Positions 31,295 to 43,717 of a DNA stretch of 64,000 nt are shown piece by piece (within the stretch, counting starts at the first letter, position 1; each line of letters starts with the position of its first letter). The notes under the pieces were generated by a model. The model was not told where the DNA came from. It searched no databases and was given only the letters and a program-made list of their open reading frames with translations. This DNA comes from Hygrocybe punicea. Taxonomy: Eukaryota > Basidiomycota > Agaricomycetes > Agaricales > Hygrophoraceae. Made by a program: the position numbers and the translations under genes. The stretch lies in contig OY744464.1 of the NCBI GenBank assembly GCA_963556145.1, positions 3,720,001 to 3,784,000 on the forward strand, in the 5' to 3' direction.

Positions 31295-32329
31295 TCAGTA
31301 TGGGAGAAAAATGTCGGTGTCAAGGGGCACACTAATCAGCGGTTGAGATTGCCAAACCCGTCTGTCACCACTCCCGCCTTTTTTGCACGAACCCCAATGC
31401 ATCCCGGACAACTCGAAGGTTGATAAATCTGGCAGCGCAGTTAAGCCCTTAGCCACTTCCTCGTAGAACACCTGTTAGGGTAATGTCTAAATGGGTTTGA
31501 ATGAAGTCAGGAATTAGACACTTACGACATCGGGAGCAGCAGGGAAGGTGTGGGTTGTCATGATCCGAAGATAGACAATGTGCGGTAGATGCCGAGCAAG
31601 CAAATCAAGTAGGTCGAGTAAAGGTGCAGGAAGAGACCTCGTGGTCGCACCAAAGATGCATACACGAGCGGTTCCGTCCGCTAGGCACTTTACATCCTCA
31701 TCGGTCAAATCTCCCGAGTTCAAGTGGATACTTTCAAGGGGACGACCGGGAACAATCACCTTGGCCACCTCGCAGGAGCCGATGAATTGACCCAAACAAG
31801 GTATCGACGTTGATGGAAGTGAGGGTAAGGCCGACGGATGGGAAATTGTTGGGGAATCGAGCTCCAGCTGCAGGAGAGCAGGTGTTTTGTTGAGAAATTT
31901 TATGACATGGTGGTCGAAAGGGAAAGAGCAGGCTAGACGCCGGAGTCGAGGGTACGCGCCATGTCCAGCTGCCGTCAATACCCAGCTGGCACTGGAGCTG
32001 ATGCATATGTCGAGGGATGTGAGTTCCGACATATGCGACAAGGCAGTGGCAAGGAGGATGTGAGACGACTCGGAGTGGCAGACTGGTGTATCGACATCTA
32101 AGTTGACAGAAAATGACCGGACAAAGCAAGCGACGTCGGGTCTTTTGGCAAGTGTCGCTACGACACTGAGGTTGTGAGATAATGGAGATACGGAGACTTG
32201 ACGATACAGCACCCGCTGGGCCACTGGAGAGAGCAAGGTGCTAGTCTGGGAGAGAGCGACCAAGTCAGCACGGGTAGTATTTTGGCATATCCCGTCAATG
32301 AGCTCGACGGGCAGGTCGTGAAAGAACAT
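31295..32329 (-). CDS. F-box protein
   Basis: The N-terminal 45 residues form an F-box: MFFHDLPVELIDGICQNTTR then ADLVALSQTSTLLSPVAQRV, with L-P-x-E-L at the expected position. F-box proteins bring substrates to SCF ubiquitin ligases via Skp1. The rest is a Leu-rich, LRR-like solenoid typical of Agaricomycete F-box proteins (ALSHMSELTSLDI; PLESIHLNSGDLTDEDVKCL). The first exon would stop right after PDVVSV, but a clear donor (GTCGTAAGTG) and acceptor (CTAACAG) at about 31472-31528 add a second exon with VFYEEVAKGLTALPDLSTFE and a stop at 31295. This gives about 323 residues. The substrate is unknown. It is convergent with the phosphopantetheinyl transferase gene. Confidence 0.82.
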
Positions 32330-32595
32330 TGATGCGCAAAGAGAACTTGGAGCTTGAGGAATTTATAGTTCGGCCAATTCGTGAAGCAGAGAGGCCACCA
32401 AATCGGATTTGATCGCCGTGCCAGCCATGCGCCAACGTGTGAAGTGGCGGTCAAGGGCAAGCGAGCGTTATCCAGCTTCAAGCGAGCGTTATCCAGCTTC
32501 ATAGCTCGCCGTTCCCACACAAGGGTGCAAAAGGGGGAACAGCCAGTGCACGGGGCAGCAAGGGTCATTAATATTCTCGTCACTCGCTCTCGCCC
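32330..32595. promoter_or_regulatory. Divergent promoter F-box / AspRS with a 21-bp tandem duplication
   Basis: The 266 bp between start codons include two exact adjacent copies of AAGCGAGCGTTATCCAGCTTC (32459-32479 and 32480-32500). This would double any factor site inside it. No TATA box is obvious. Confidence 0.5.
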
Positions 32596-35283
32596 ATGCT
32601 GGGCCTCATTCGAGCTGCAGCTACCAGTCGTTCATTTCACTCTCTCCGTCGACCCAACATATCAAATTTCCGTAGGATAGCTCACTGCGGTCAGGCGGCT
32701 GATTGATATTTCATCGTAGTGATTTCCCCTGGACTGATGTAAATTCTCTCAGCCCCGTATCCGAAGCGAACTCATACTTGCGGTGTCTTGACAGCTGCCG
32801 ATGCTGGCTCTCGTGTTGTTCTGGCTGGTTGGCTCCTTTCCGGGCGGTGATTGATTAATTTCACTCAACTCATATCGCGGGTCCGCCTGACTTGTCAAAT
32901 CACAGCAAGGGGCAAATAGTCTCCTTCTTTCCCCTCAAAGACTCCTCTGGAACCACTCAACTGGTTGTTAGAAAAGGAGATCCTTGTCTTTTCGATGTCC
33001 CTGTGGAATCCACAGTCCTGATCGAGGGCACTGTGCTCTTGAGGCCTGAGTCCGCCCGGCGCCCTGTCAGTCCCCGTTCGAAAATCTTACACAATTACCT
33101 CATGCATTTTAATCTCATCTGTCTCAAGGGACCAGCTGGTGAGATCGAGGTCGAGGTCGAAAATTTCATCCTCTTGAACCCTGCAGCCGCCGATATGCCC
33201 TTTGTTCCCTCAGATACTCGTAATCTCGTATGAGGTCCTCTGTTTTAACCTGATGGCGTGACTGATCCGCTGCGTTTCCAGGCGAATGAAGAACTGAGGG
33301 CTCGATACAGGTACCTTGACTTGCGCCGTTCAGCGCTTTCGGACAACCTGAAGAAACGCAGTCTCGTTGCGAGCACTGTTCGAAATGTGCTACACCAGCA
33401 AGGTTTTTTTTCCATCGGTATCCTTAATAACTCTCTACCGATGTGGCTCAACTCTTTACGTCAGGTTTTCTTGAAGTCGAGACCCCTATGCTTCTTAAAT
33501 CGACGCCTGAAGGCGCGAGAGAGTTTCTCGTACCTACTCGGACCGCTGTCACAAACCGTCATCTTGGACCCCAACACGGTCCATTGTTTTATGCCCTTCC
33601 GCAGTCTCCGCAGCAACCAAAGCAACTCCTGATATGTTCAGGTGGTGTTGACAAGTACTTTCAGCTGGCTAAATGCTTCCGTGACGAAGACGGCCGAAAG
33701 GACCGACAACCCGAATTCACTCAGATAGATCTAGAAATGGCGTTTGTGTCATGGGGTGATGCCACGCCCTCCTCCACTTCCGGTTTTGACGGTTGGAGAA
33801 TAGGCGGTCTGGAGGTGCGTGACGTTGTCGAGAGTCTTATCAGGACAATATGGAAAGAAGTGGAAGGTGTCCAACTTCCCGATCGCTTCGGCGTGATGAC
33901 CTACCATAACGCCATGAAGACCGTGAGCAAACCTTGATACATGGTATCCCCTAGTGGTGATACAATTAATTTCAGTATGGATCAGATAAACCAGACACTC
34001 GCTTTGGGCTGCAGGTTAAACATTTTCGACATTACAGCTGGTTTGGCTGACTATCTCGGTAGATCTCGGACATAAGTCATCTTTTGCCGCCTAGCCATCG
34101 TGCAGCTTTGGATATCGTTGGCGATGCTTTGGAATGTTTAATCATACGTCTCAATTCGGACGCTACCTTCCATCGTGTCGCTCGAAATTGTGACAGTGAT
34201 CCTGCTGTCGTAAGGTATAATCGTATCGCTATCTGGGCTATGTCTCAGCTGGCCTTGCTAGGAACGTATTAACCTGACAGAAGGGAACATGCTCACCTGG
34301 CTGTTAAGCAGCAAGCTTTTGTACGACAGTCCTCCAAAACTCACTGAATCACACGATCATGGCGTAAACGAGACGCTCGGCCTCAAGCCTGGCGACATCG
34401 TGTGGCTTGCCCGTCGATCGCGGGTTCCCCAGGTATGTACTCACGGAAACAGGCCTTGCTTTTTCTATATGAATAGCAAATCAGGGTGGATCTACGGCGT
34501 TAGGACGGCTCAGGCTTCGCTTATCCGAGCGGGCGCAATCTCGAGGTGAGCAGCTATTTTCAGTATAATTGCTATCATATCCCAATGATTTCCAGGCGAT
34601 CTACAACTACCCGACACACCCCATTTTATTTGGATAACGGAATTCCCGCTCTTCACTCTAGCTGATAAAGAAAAAGATTTTTTGGCTCAGGGTCGATGGA
34701 GTAGTTCGCACCATCCTTTCACTGCGCCAATGTGGCAAGACATCCACGCCATGTATGAGGGTGACATTGCGTCGGTTCGTCCTCCGTTCTTGCCCTTCCC
34801 TGAAACACTCCCAAATCGTTGCCCTCAGGTTCGTGGACAGCATTATGATCTCGTATTGAATGGCGTAGAAATTGGCGGTGGCTCAGTCCGAGTCCATGAT
34901 GCTGACATGCAGGAGTACATCTTTTCCAATGTTCTCCAGGTTCAATTTAACAACTTTCATGCCACGTCCTTGCCTTCCTGACCACCATCAATCCAGCTCA
35001 ACAGAAAAGAAGAGGTTGCTTTCAGTCACCTTCTTCAAGCTCTGCGATGTGGTGCCCCACCTCATGGTGGCATGGCTTTAGGTACTGGATCAACATTTCT
35101 TTCACCTCCTCAAACTTACGTGGGCCAGGTTTTGATCGCCTGATGGCCATTATTTGCAAGACTCAGTCTATCCGGGATGTCATAGCATTCCCCAAAACGA
35201 GTGTTGGCACCGATCTACAATTCAAGAGTCCTGCATCGGTGAGCCCAGATGTATTAGATCAATATAGCCTCCAACCCCGATAA
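32596..35283 (+). CDS. MSD1: Aspartyl-tRNA synthetase, mitochondrial (class II)
   Basis: It charges mitochondrial tRNA-Asp with aspartate. The first exon [20 protein letters not shown] is a typical presequence, and the first intron (GTAGGA...CTCAG) joins it to [20 protein letters not shown]. The OB-fold anticodon domain follows ([20 protein letters not shown]). Class II motif 1 is around [20 protein letters not shown] and [20 protein letters not shown], and motif 2 is [20 protein letters not shown] followed by [11 protein letters not shown]. The bacterial-type insertion domain follows, with [10 protein letters not shown] and [11 protein letters not shown]. Motif 3 is [15 protein letters not shown], then [19 protein letters not shown]. 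The bacterial-type GAD-like insertion separates it from cytosolic AspRS. About ten exons give roughly 640 residues, normal for the family. Confidence 0.94.
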
Positions 35284-35361
35284 ACTTTGATTAACCATGG
35301 ATTTGATAATGGTCTGAGCAATATCTCATGCGAGACCAAATGTTAGAAACTACGAATTAGG

Positions 35362-37124
35362 TTATATCGTCACAATAGTATCCTCCAGTGGGAAGTTTTG
35401 GCTAAGCTCTGTAGATTCTGGTGGCTGTTTTGATTGGGAAGTAATCAAGGCTGAATGCTGAGGTGTTAACTCGCCAGTCTCATTATAAGGTGGCGCCTCC
35501 CAGCAATCGTCTGGGTTGGGGACGATGTTGCCGTTTAAATTTGGTGCTGGTGAGGACTCCGGGAGGGGAGAATCCTCACTGGTTGGGAGCCGTGAATGGT
35601 TTTCATTAATCACGGATAGTACACTGCGAAGTTTGGACTCAGATTTCCGACCTGAAGAGGCGGGTATTGAGTGTCGGCGGGGTATTGACGGTGGTGACGC
35701 TGATCGTGGAGGGGTTGAGGAGGGTGAATTTACATCTTCCCATGGTGAACCGGACTCTGGGAAAGATCCGCCATTGCTGGGGGCCCATGAGGCAGTGGTT
35801 GTTAGTACGGGAGCGGGTTCTCGTTCTGGGGTAGAAACCAGGGGACTGGGAGATGGCGATGGCATATTCATGATGGACAGAGGAGGCAAGATGCTGAAAA
35901 TCTGGTCATCTGACGGAGGTGGCCCGTAAGCATCAAAAGGGTCGGGAACCGACTGAAGGATCGGCTCGATGATAGGATCCGAACTGGGGAGAATAGTTGA
36001 TCACTCAAGAACATGGTGGTACCGGAAGGACAAGACGTACGCTTTGGCTGTAAACCTATCAAGGATATCCATAGTGGAGCGGACAACTACACAGACCTGA
36101 CAACGACCAGTAGTTTGTGAGCTACGGCACCAAACATTTCATCTGCCACGAGAGACGAAACATACCTTTCCTTGGACGACATCCCAAACCTCTTCCTCGT
36201 GCTCCATGATTTCTTGATAGTGTTGTGCCTTCAACTCATCCAAATCATCCACTTGTCGTTGTAGCACGTGTAATGCTTCCCGAAAACTTTGCAGGTCTAG
36301 ATTAGAAACAAAAATATTAGTAAAAGACCTGTGAGATGCTTTTGAAACTCACTTCGCTCCTTCTTGTTCATGTTTCGCATCTCCGTGTCTCGAATAACTT
36401 GGCTTTTTGCATAGAGTTCTTTCTCATAAGAAAGAGAGCGTTCCTGTCGGTGGATCTTGTGTCAATGACGCCCGATAGTTCATAAAACGTTACGTACAGT
36501 TACTATAGTGCGGTATGTGTCCAAATGCTGACGCAATGGCTTCTCAAACTTCTTATCTAGTGTCTCGGCCTACGAAGCTAAACTTCAGGGCGAACGAGCA
36601 CAGCTGTATCACGCTACAAACCAAAAGATGCCAATGGTTCCCCATGAGATGATGGAGCCCGGAGGCAGCTTGGAGTCTTGTCCCGGTCTCATAGCCAGGA
36701 CCTTTCAATCTGAGGACCAATATGCGTATTCATTCGGGGACATCAGTGGCGTTATAAAAACATACCCAGAACACCTCTCCATTGCATCTGCAAAGTCGGC
36801 GGTAGCTTTGGACATCGTCAAGAGTGCGGCGCGATAACTTGTGCTTGTGTTCATGAGCTATGCACGACAGGAGTTAAGACATGGGCATGAGGTTTGTAAT
36901 GATGCCTTTGAACGGTTCCTCACGTCTTCGTAAGCCTGTAAGCTTGCTTTGAGATTGGCGCGAGTGATGATTTTGTCCGGCCCATTAGCCCCAAAATTCA
37001 TAGCAGAGGCGTGCGTTGCATCGGAAAATGTTGGTGAAGGAGGGCCTGGAGGCCCGTGTGCATTTCGTCGGGCATTGGGTGTGACACTGGCACTCAGGGA
37101 ACGAAAATTGCGGGATGACAGCAT
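35362..37124 (-). CDS. IVY1: Ivy1-like I-BAR phospholipid-binding protein
   Basis: Yeast Ivy1 is a vacuolar inverse-BAR protein that binds Ypt7, Vps33 and PI3P lipids and tunes TORC1. Exons read from 37124: MLSSRNFRSLSASVTPNARR, a Pro-rich part, KIITRANLKASLQAYED, LMNTSTSYRAALLTMSKATA, DFADAMERCSG, LKGPGYETGTRLQAASGLHH, ETLDKKFEKPLRQHLDTYRT, then NLQSFREALHVLQRQVDDLD, ELKAQHYQEIMEHEEEVWDV and VQGKVCVVVRSTMDILDRFT. These are the long helices of the BAR dimer. The C-terminal 175 residues are Ser/Pro-rich and disordered. Six or seven short introns interrupt it; the product is about 470 residues. The family assignment rests on remembered helix sequences, so it is likely but not certain. Confidence 0.75.
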
Positions 37125-37841
37125 GATGAAACAGGTGTGCAGAATTGTGCGACTCAGCGCCAAGTATGTGCAACGCTCGGGTTGCGCAGCGGTGATGAGG
37201 GTCAAGAACAACTTACGCCTCGGCTTCTGTCACGGCCCTGATTTGGATGTGAATTATTTATTATAAAGGTCTACATATTATAATGCACAACATGCATATA
37301 CGACGGTGTACAGTACACCACGACTTGAAGGGTACCCAGATACCCGAGAACCGTGAGCTTGAGCTTGTTGGCGGTTGTGCGACACCGACGTCCGAGTCGG
37401 AAAAAAAATAATTTCAAAGCACGTGGCTTCAACGTTAACGTGGTTCACAGGTTTGCACAACCTCGCCGGTCCACTGCATCGACCGGTCAATATTTTCAAT
37501 TCCAACACGATCGGGGCACACTCGTATTGCCTCCGCTAAAAAAGTTTGCAAATATACTCGTCGATCACGAAGATTTGAGCTGGAGATAAATGAACAGCTT
37601 TTTGGAACAAGTGCCTCGGTGCCTTGGATCGGGGGCAGGGTTTCGGGCACAGACAAATCTGTACTGTACGTCTGAACGGACAGCTGCAGGACTCCGAGCA
37701 CACAAGTCTTCCGGGAATACAGTGGAGCCGGCCCGAAATAACAAGTCTTCGAACAAAGAATTATCAAGAAAAAGAAGACGTGAGCCCCTGCAAGGAGAGA
37801 AAATAATATTAATAGGAACACTCACATGAAATATTACCCGG
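37125..37841. other. Intergenic region upstream of IVY1, no gene recognised
   Basis: 717 bp between the IVY1 start and the bL19m stop. It contains a 15-bp palindrome GGTGTACAGTACACC (37305-37319) and a small hairpin CCGACGTCCGAGTCGG near 37,387. The short frames lack support. Confidence 0.45.
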
Positions 37842-38408
37842 TCATCTTTTGAATCCGGCTGAGATCATGCTCATCTTCTCTGGTGAGTCCCTCAGGTAGA
37901 ATAGCTTCGCTCTCCGCAGCCGCCGACCTTCCTTGCCACCTCCCCCACCAGCCCTCTGCACCACTTGGATATCCTGCACATGAGGCGAATTTACAAAGAA
38001 TTGCATCTCCACGCCTGTCCGTTGGATAACGTTACGGAGGAGAAACGAGGTGTCTGGGCCACGACGTCGAATGGACAGCAAGACGCCAGAAAACGTGGTT
38101 GGCGCGTGCATAAGTGTCACAGTCAGAACCGAGCCTGGAAGCAATCGCTCGGGGTGGTGGCGAGAGAACAAAGTGGACAGTAGCTTTTGCTTTTGGGGAG
38201 ACGGTAAAGTTTTGTACAGATATGGCATTAAACCTTTCCCTTGTAGAAGGTTTTTCTGAGTTGGGACTGAAGGTGTTGGGTGGACGATAGCTGTACTAGA
38301 GAAAGGGTACGGCGAGGACGTTGACATCAACCTGGCCCTCCCCCACAACGATTTGCAGAATATCATGGTGGCAGAACCAAGGAAACCGGAGTTTGCCGAG
38401 CACGACAT
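37842..38408 (-). CDS. IMG1: Mitochondrial large-subunit ribosomal protein bL19m (Img1-like)
   Basis: A single exon of 188 residues. The N-terminal ~75 residues are a Ser/Arg-rich presequence (MSCSANSGFLGSATMIFCKS...). The mature part is a bL19 fold: LPGSVLTVTLMHAPTTFSGV, LLSIRRRGPDTSFLLRNVIQ, RTGVEMQFFVNSPHVQDIQV, then a basic tail RRLRRAKLFYLRDSPEKMS. bL19 sits at the subunit interface of the mitoribosome. Met15 (MIFCKSLWGRARL) is an alternative start that would also make a good presequence. No intron was needed. A Gly-rich insert (AGGGGGKEGRR) is present before the final helix. Confidence 0.88.
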   Translation of the reverse strand: MSCSANSGFLGSATMIFCKSLWGRARLMSTSSPYPFSSTAIVHPTPSVPTQKNLLQGKGLMPYLYKTLPSPQKQKLLSTLFSRHHPERLLPGSVLTVTLMHAPTTFSGVLLSIRRRGPDTSFLLRNVIQRTGVEMQFFVNSPHVQDIQVVQRAGGGGGKEGRRLRRAKLFYLRDSPEKMSMISAGFKR

Positions 38409-38582
38409 AGTACTCCTCAGTTATTTTCATGTTATATTACAGGAGCGGGCTTTTGCGAGAATAGCTTATACATAAGCTGGAAATTAATGAGACGTGCCAA
38501 GAAACGTGTCGGAGAGGAATAGCTAAAAATGAAACTGACATACAGAGGAGGAGAATTCACCATGTGATGGCCATTTTGTCAA

Positions 38583-39513
38583 ACTAGAACCCTCGACCTC
38601 TTCCCCTGCGATAGAGCAACTTTGTAAGTTGGTAGAAGGAGACAGAATATAGTCTCACCTTCCACGCCCTCTGGGCGGGTATGGACTATATCCACTGAAT
38701 CCTCCACGATACCCGCCTCGATATCCACCTCGGTACCCACCACGTCCTCGTCCCCGGCCGAAGCCTGGAACATTTGTTCTTTTAGGAGTTACCTACAGAT
38801 GCGTAAAAAGGCATTAGTGGAGAATGGGGTTGAAATATGAAATTGAGCACTTTGATTAGCCTACCGCGGAAAAGGGAATTGTCCATTGTTAACGCAGCAT
38901 CTATATGTTCCGGTTCTGCGAACTCCACGTATGCAAAGCTGAGCAACCATAATAAGGTTAGCACACGCGTCATGGGATAGGATATAGATAGGATTACAAA
39001 CCCTTTCGGGTGACCGGTGAACTTGTCGCAAAGAATAGTGACTCGATTGATCGTGCCGCAGGCTTGGAAATGTCCCTGTATCTCCTCTGGAGTGGCACTA
39101 TAGTCAACCTATGCGGACATAAGAGCGCCCATTAGCTGGGTAGATCAGAAGCCCACACACAAAAAAATGACGCTCACATTTCCAACATAAACACTTCTAC
39201 TGTCTGCTGCAGCCTTGTCCTCGTCGGTTACCATAGGTACAGCGGAATCTTCGGTGCTATCTCCTGCATGGTTTGCCTGCTCTGCTGCGGCCTGGAGTTC
39301 CCGTAGCTTGTTTGCTTCCCTTTCCATCTCCTCCACGCGCTGCTTCATGAGCAGGATTTCCTGTCAAGCGGGATACAGAGCAGAACTTGGTCAGCGATTG
39401 GACGTTGTCAGAGGCGCCATGTTATGTACTTTTGACTCGGCTTCTTCTCCATCGTCGATTATAGCGTCCTCGCCGCCATTGAGAGCCGGTCGTGTGGCAT
39501 CTAGGTCAGCCAT
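38583..39513 (-). CDS. PAB2: Nuclear poly(A)-binding protein PABPN1/Pab2-like
   Basis: Pab2/PABPN1 binds nascent poly(A) tails and links polyadenylation to the exosome. The start is [20 protein letters not shown] at 39513. A Glu-rich coiled coil follows ([20 protein letters not shown]). A single RRM is split by introns: [20 protein letters not shown] with the RNP2-like [26 protein letters not shown], and [20 protein letters not shown] with RNP1 KGFAYVEF. The tail is an RGG/YRGG box ([20 protein letters not shown]). A canonical intron (GTGAGA...TCGCAG, 38603-38657) leads to a last exon RGRGRGF and stop at 38583; retaining it gives a shorter RGR end. The protein is about 210 residues, like S. 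pombe Pab2. Confidence 0.9.
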
Positions 39514-40229
39514 GTTGTGCTACTTACCTGAGTCCAAAATTGTGTAGGCACCAGTCAACAAAGTCAAACAAGAGGTGGTAACCAAGTACGGACTCTCACT
39601 CGGAGAATTCGAAGACGCAATTGTGTACTATACGAGGCCATATTACAGCGAATAATGTGCGCTCAATAAGTATCTGACAATTAGAGCGGCTATATACGTC
39701 CATTCCGGCTTGCACAATTTTGGTTCCTACAATTGCGTAAAATTAGAGACAGCGTTCAAGTTCGGCCGAGAGGGAAAGCAATAAATAATACGCCCGTCGC
39801 ATGCGAAATTGTTGGTTCATTTGTCGAGGGCAGTGTACGTATCCGATCCGGCTAACAGTGCACATTTGAAGGCGGAACGGAGAGGCAACGTCTCCGAGCT
39901 GGTGCAGGCATAGCCACATACGTTGTGGTTCCCCACGAGGCTAGGTCTCAGTCATCCATTGACTGGCAGTATAAAAGAGCCACTGCAGCAAAAACAATGC
40001 AGGAGACAATGGATTTCTTTCTCCAGCCCACCCAAAACATCAAACGCGAGTGTCCCAGTCCTGTGGACGCTGACCTGCTCAGACTCCAGATTTCATCATT
40101 CCAACGTTTCAGCCAACGGCAACGGCATTTCCCGGTCCGAGACCATAAGCCGCGGTAGGAACAGTCCCTCTGCCAAATCTAGTTTATCTGACCTACTTAT
40201 ATCTCGCAATCCCCCCACTTTCCCTCAGA
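39514..40229. promoter_or_regulatory. Promoter and 5' leader of the Zn2Cys6 factor, with TATA-like box
   Basis: A TATAAAAG element at 39970-39977 is the clearest TATA box in the window. It is followed by small upstream frames, one starting MQETMDFFLQPTQNIKRECP at 39998. That frame could be a 5' exon of the factor, because the sequence just before the ATG at 40230 looks like a splice acceptor (TTTCCCTCAG), or an upstream ORF. The part at 39514-39900 holds nothing recognised. Confidence 0.45.
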
Positions 40230-43200
40230 ATGCCCAGCGACATCGACGGCCCCTCCATGCCACACCAATCGAAGAAAAAACGTATCGAGGACGATCCTCT
40301 CCCTGCTGACGTCGGTCAAAAGCCAGTGTTGCTGCAACGTCGCCGCGTCTGGAGGGCTTGCGAGAGTTGTCGGTCAGCCTTTTCATCATCATCCAGCTCA
40401 TCTCTCTCGCATCCTGACTTCTCTGCCCCTCAGCCGCAAGAAGATCAAATGCGACGGCTGCGAACCGACCTGTTCCCAATGTGCCACGTCGGGGTCCCAG
40501 TGCACTTGGTTACAGACCAAGGACAGGGCTGCATTAAGCAGACAGTGCGTCACCGTCCACTTCATGCATCACAACCTACCGACTTGACTCATTTGCTATT
40601 TAGCTATGTCCAAGAACTCGAAGCTCGTCTTCTTCACATGGAGTCTTTGTTCGCCCAGATCACTCCTGTCCTAGAACAGCTCGGACATTCAATCGACGGT
40701 GTCAATCCCCCCGGGTCGTCTTCCGCCCTATCGGCCCCTCCTTCTGCCACCAACCCTCTGCAGACGATCATCTCTAAAGACTCGAGCCCTGCCGGCACGT
40801 CCCCATCACCCATCTCCCCAATCAAAGTAGAAGACGACTTCAGCGAATCTTTCGGTCAGCTCGCACTTGACGAACACGGCCACATGCGTTGGATCGGCGG
40901 TTCATCTACCTTGTCTCTCATCCAATCTTTCCGCGCTCTCACAACATCGCCACTTCATCGCATCTCTCCGATGGAGGAGGATCCACGGGCCCCCGGTCCC
41001 AGTGTCAACAAACTCTATTTTCCGGCTTCAGTTTTCTTTGGCAAGGTCCATGCACTCCCCGGGCCGGAAGACGCAGAGTTTCCGGAGCGTGACCTCGCCG
41101 ACAAGCTGGTATGTGATACATCGTGCTGTACGATGTCGAGTTAATCCCACCTCATCGCTAGGTCGATGCCTACTTTTTACGATTTCACTTTTTGATGCCT
41201 GTCATCGACAAACCCTCATTTTTGCGACAATACAAAGCTTTAATGAATAATGTACAAGATTGTACCGTGACTCAAACTCAAACACCTTTCATGGCACTTG
41301 TCTTCGCCGTTTTCGCATGCGCAGCTACTCTTATTGATGACCCACGATTGGCAACCGGGGGAAGACAGGACGAAGGAGGAATTGGCATGATTTACTACGA
41401 ACGGTGCGCTCATCGGTCCTTCGAATATGTAACTAGCTTTTCTGATAGTCCTCATTCAGGGCGTTGGTGCTGCAATACATCAGCCACGCACACACTCAGA
41501 GCACCCACGTTCAATGCTTTATTCTCATGTCTTCGTTTTTGTGCTCCGTTAATTGCCTTCCACAAGCCTGGATTCTTATCGGACAGGCTGTCCGCGTAGG
41601 TCAAGATCTTGGCCTCCACGTAGGTCCCTTTGTCTTAACACACACCATATCACGCTAACCCGTCACAGCGATCACCTCGTAGACTCGCTATCACCCCGAT
41701 TGAGAAGGAAACTCGTCGAAAGATTTGGTGGGGAGTATACTCACTGGACCGCATGCTGGCTCTTGCCCTGGGCCGTCCCTTAGGCGTGGAAGATTCGGAT
41801 TGCGATGTTGAATACCCGGTCGATATTGACGATGACTACTTACCGGAGTACTTCAGTGGGGCATCAATTTCGCACATGCGACCGTCTCTTATGACTGGTT
41901 CAATTGCTTTATCCACCCTGTACAAGATCGCTGGCCAGGTTCTCCGACAAGTCTACGCCATTGACAAATTCAAGGAACAACTGGAGCCGGAGAAAAAGGT
42001 GGAACTTCAGCGCACCGTGGAGTCGCTTGACAACGACTTGACCAAGTGGTGTGAGGATTTGCCATTGGTCTTCAAGTCGGAACCGGCTACCGAGGAACAG
42101 GTCTCAATGGGAGCTGTCCTCTGCAGCCATTACTACTCCGTTCTGACAACGTTACACCGCAATTTCCTACCTGTCAAGCGGGAACAAATCGTGATAACCC
42201 CAAAGTCGACAGTCAAGGCCGTTTCTTCAGCTCGTTCATGTATTCGGCTTGCACCATCCATCAAGAATGTCGTCCCTCCTTCACATCATTTGGCGTTTTT
42301 TATCCAGCATCTCTTCAGTTCTGCAGTTATCCTTCTATTGTATGCCATGCATGCCTCGGAACCAAGAGCGGCAGTGGCTGCTATGGAGGAGGCGAAGAGT
42401 TCCCTCGGAGCTTTAGAATCCTGGGAAGGTCACTGGCCTGGAGCTCGGAAATGTAAAGAGTTACTCATCGAGCTCACAACCACTGCGAGCGAGGCGATCA
42501 AGGAGGCTGCCAAGGGCCCAGATGAATCAGCCGCCATCCCTGCAACGCCTCATACAATTGCTCCCGCCAATCTGGAGCGTCGGCGTTCAGTAACAATCAC
42601 GACCACACCGCAAGGCTCTGTACCAGGAAGAATAGTCAAGACTAAACCGAGACGCCCTCAGTCCAGAGATCCAAACCCTTCTGTGCGACGAGCGGCTGCT
42701 GCTTCTCCATACCGAGTGGATTGTGAGTGTTGATCGGCACGAAAATATTGTACCCATTGTCTCACTTCTCACTTCACAGCGCAACGAGCAAGGTCAACGT
42801 CTCGGAAACGTGGCCACGACGAGAGCGAGGCTTTCGATCGTACAGGAAGGCACATTTCTCACTACAACACATTCTCAGGTCCAAACACCGGACGTGCGAA
42901 TAATAGCCCCCACAGCTCCCCGGCATCCGTGAACCTCCCTTCGCCCGCACAAGGATTCGACTCCCCTAAAGAACCCAGCCCAAGGCCACAGGGAGGGACT
43001 TCGTCGTACGCTTACTCTGTGCCCATCTCACCTGTTTCACCCAGTCTTGTGTCATCATCGCCACGTTTCGATTACGATTTTGGGATGTCGCAGAACACGG
43101 TCGGGAAAACAATCACGCAACAGTGGAACGGGAATAATGGCGAGCGGCGAGGATTGGACATGTACCCATCCAGTTCCTCTATGACATACCCTGGATCGTA

Positions 43201-43492
43201 TGGCAGTCCGCCATCATCCTTGATGGAGTCGAACTATTTGACATACGATGCTTCGTCGGATATGGGAGGGCTTTCTGGACTCTCAACCACACCTCCAACT
43301 GCTTCGTTCGCTGCGCCTGGTCTCCCCTTCCGTGGTCTCGATTATATTCGAAATTACAACCCGGGTGTGTATTCTCCAAGTGGAGACCAAGATTTATGGC
43401 AGAGCTTCGACCCAGGTGCTTTTGGGTATGATCCTGAATTGCCATTTGTGCTCAGTGACTTCTCAGTTGATCCTAATGAAAGCTCTCAGTAA
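40230..43492 (+). CDS. Zn(II)2Cys6 fungal transcription factor with Fungal_trans domain
   Basis: A Gal4-type binuclear zinc cluster lies near residue 45. An intron splits it after RVWRACESCR; the next exon supplies RKKIKCDGCEPTCSQCATSG and SQCTW, giving C-x2-C-x6-C-x6-C-x2-C-x6-C. A linker and short coiled coil follow (YVQELEARLLHMESLFAQIT). The middle homology region is present: LVDAYFLRFHFLMPVIDKPS, then WILIGQAVRVGQDLGLHRSP and KETRRKIWWGVYSLDRMLAL, followed by ALGRPLGVEDSDCDVEYPVD. The C-terminal ~250 residues are Ser/Pro/Tyr-rich and probably activate transcription. Full length is about 980 residues in six or seven exons. The R-x-x-W-W-x-x-Y-x-x-D-R pattern is typical of the domain. The target pathway is not inferable from sequence. 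The start may lie in an earlier exon. Confidence 0.92.
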
Positions 43493-43717
43493 TTGTTCTT
43501 GACCTTTTTCTTTCTTCTTGAAGCCATGACGTACAATAATCTGTGATGTCTTGTCGTGTAATTGTTTCCCTCTGGTGTATCCATAACTTACGAAATGTTC
43601 ATGTCTGCGCTATATTACACTAGTAAATAGTGCCGTGCCTGATATAGGCCCTGGAGTACTTACACCGGACATATAGTTAACCGATACTAGTAGTGTGATA
43701 ATAGCAACATCACCATC

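Noticed and set aside
32381..32680. 99-residue plus frame across the F-box/AspRS promoter
   Set aside because: Includes a tandem duplication, runs into the AspRS presequence in another frame, and has no domain.
37125..37841. Short frames at 37590-37829 as a small gene
   Set aside because: No conserved motif, no splice support, and composition similar to flanking non-coding DNA.
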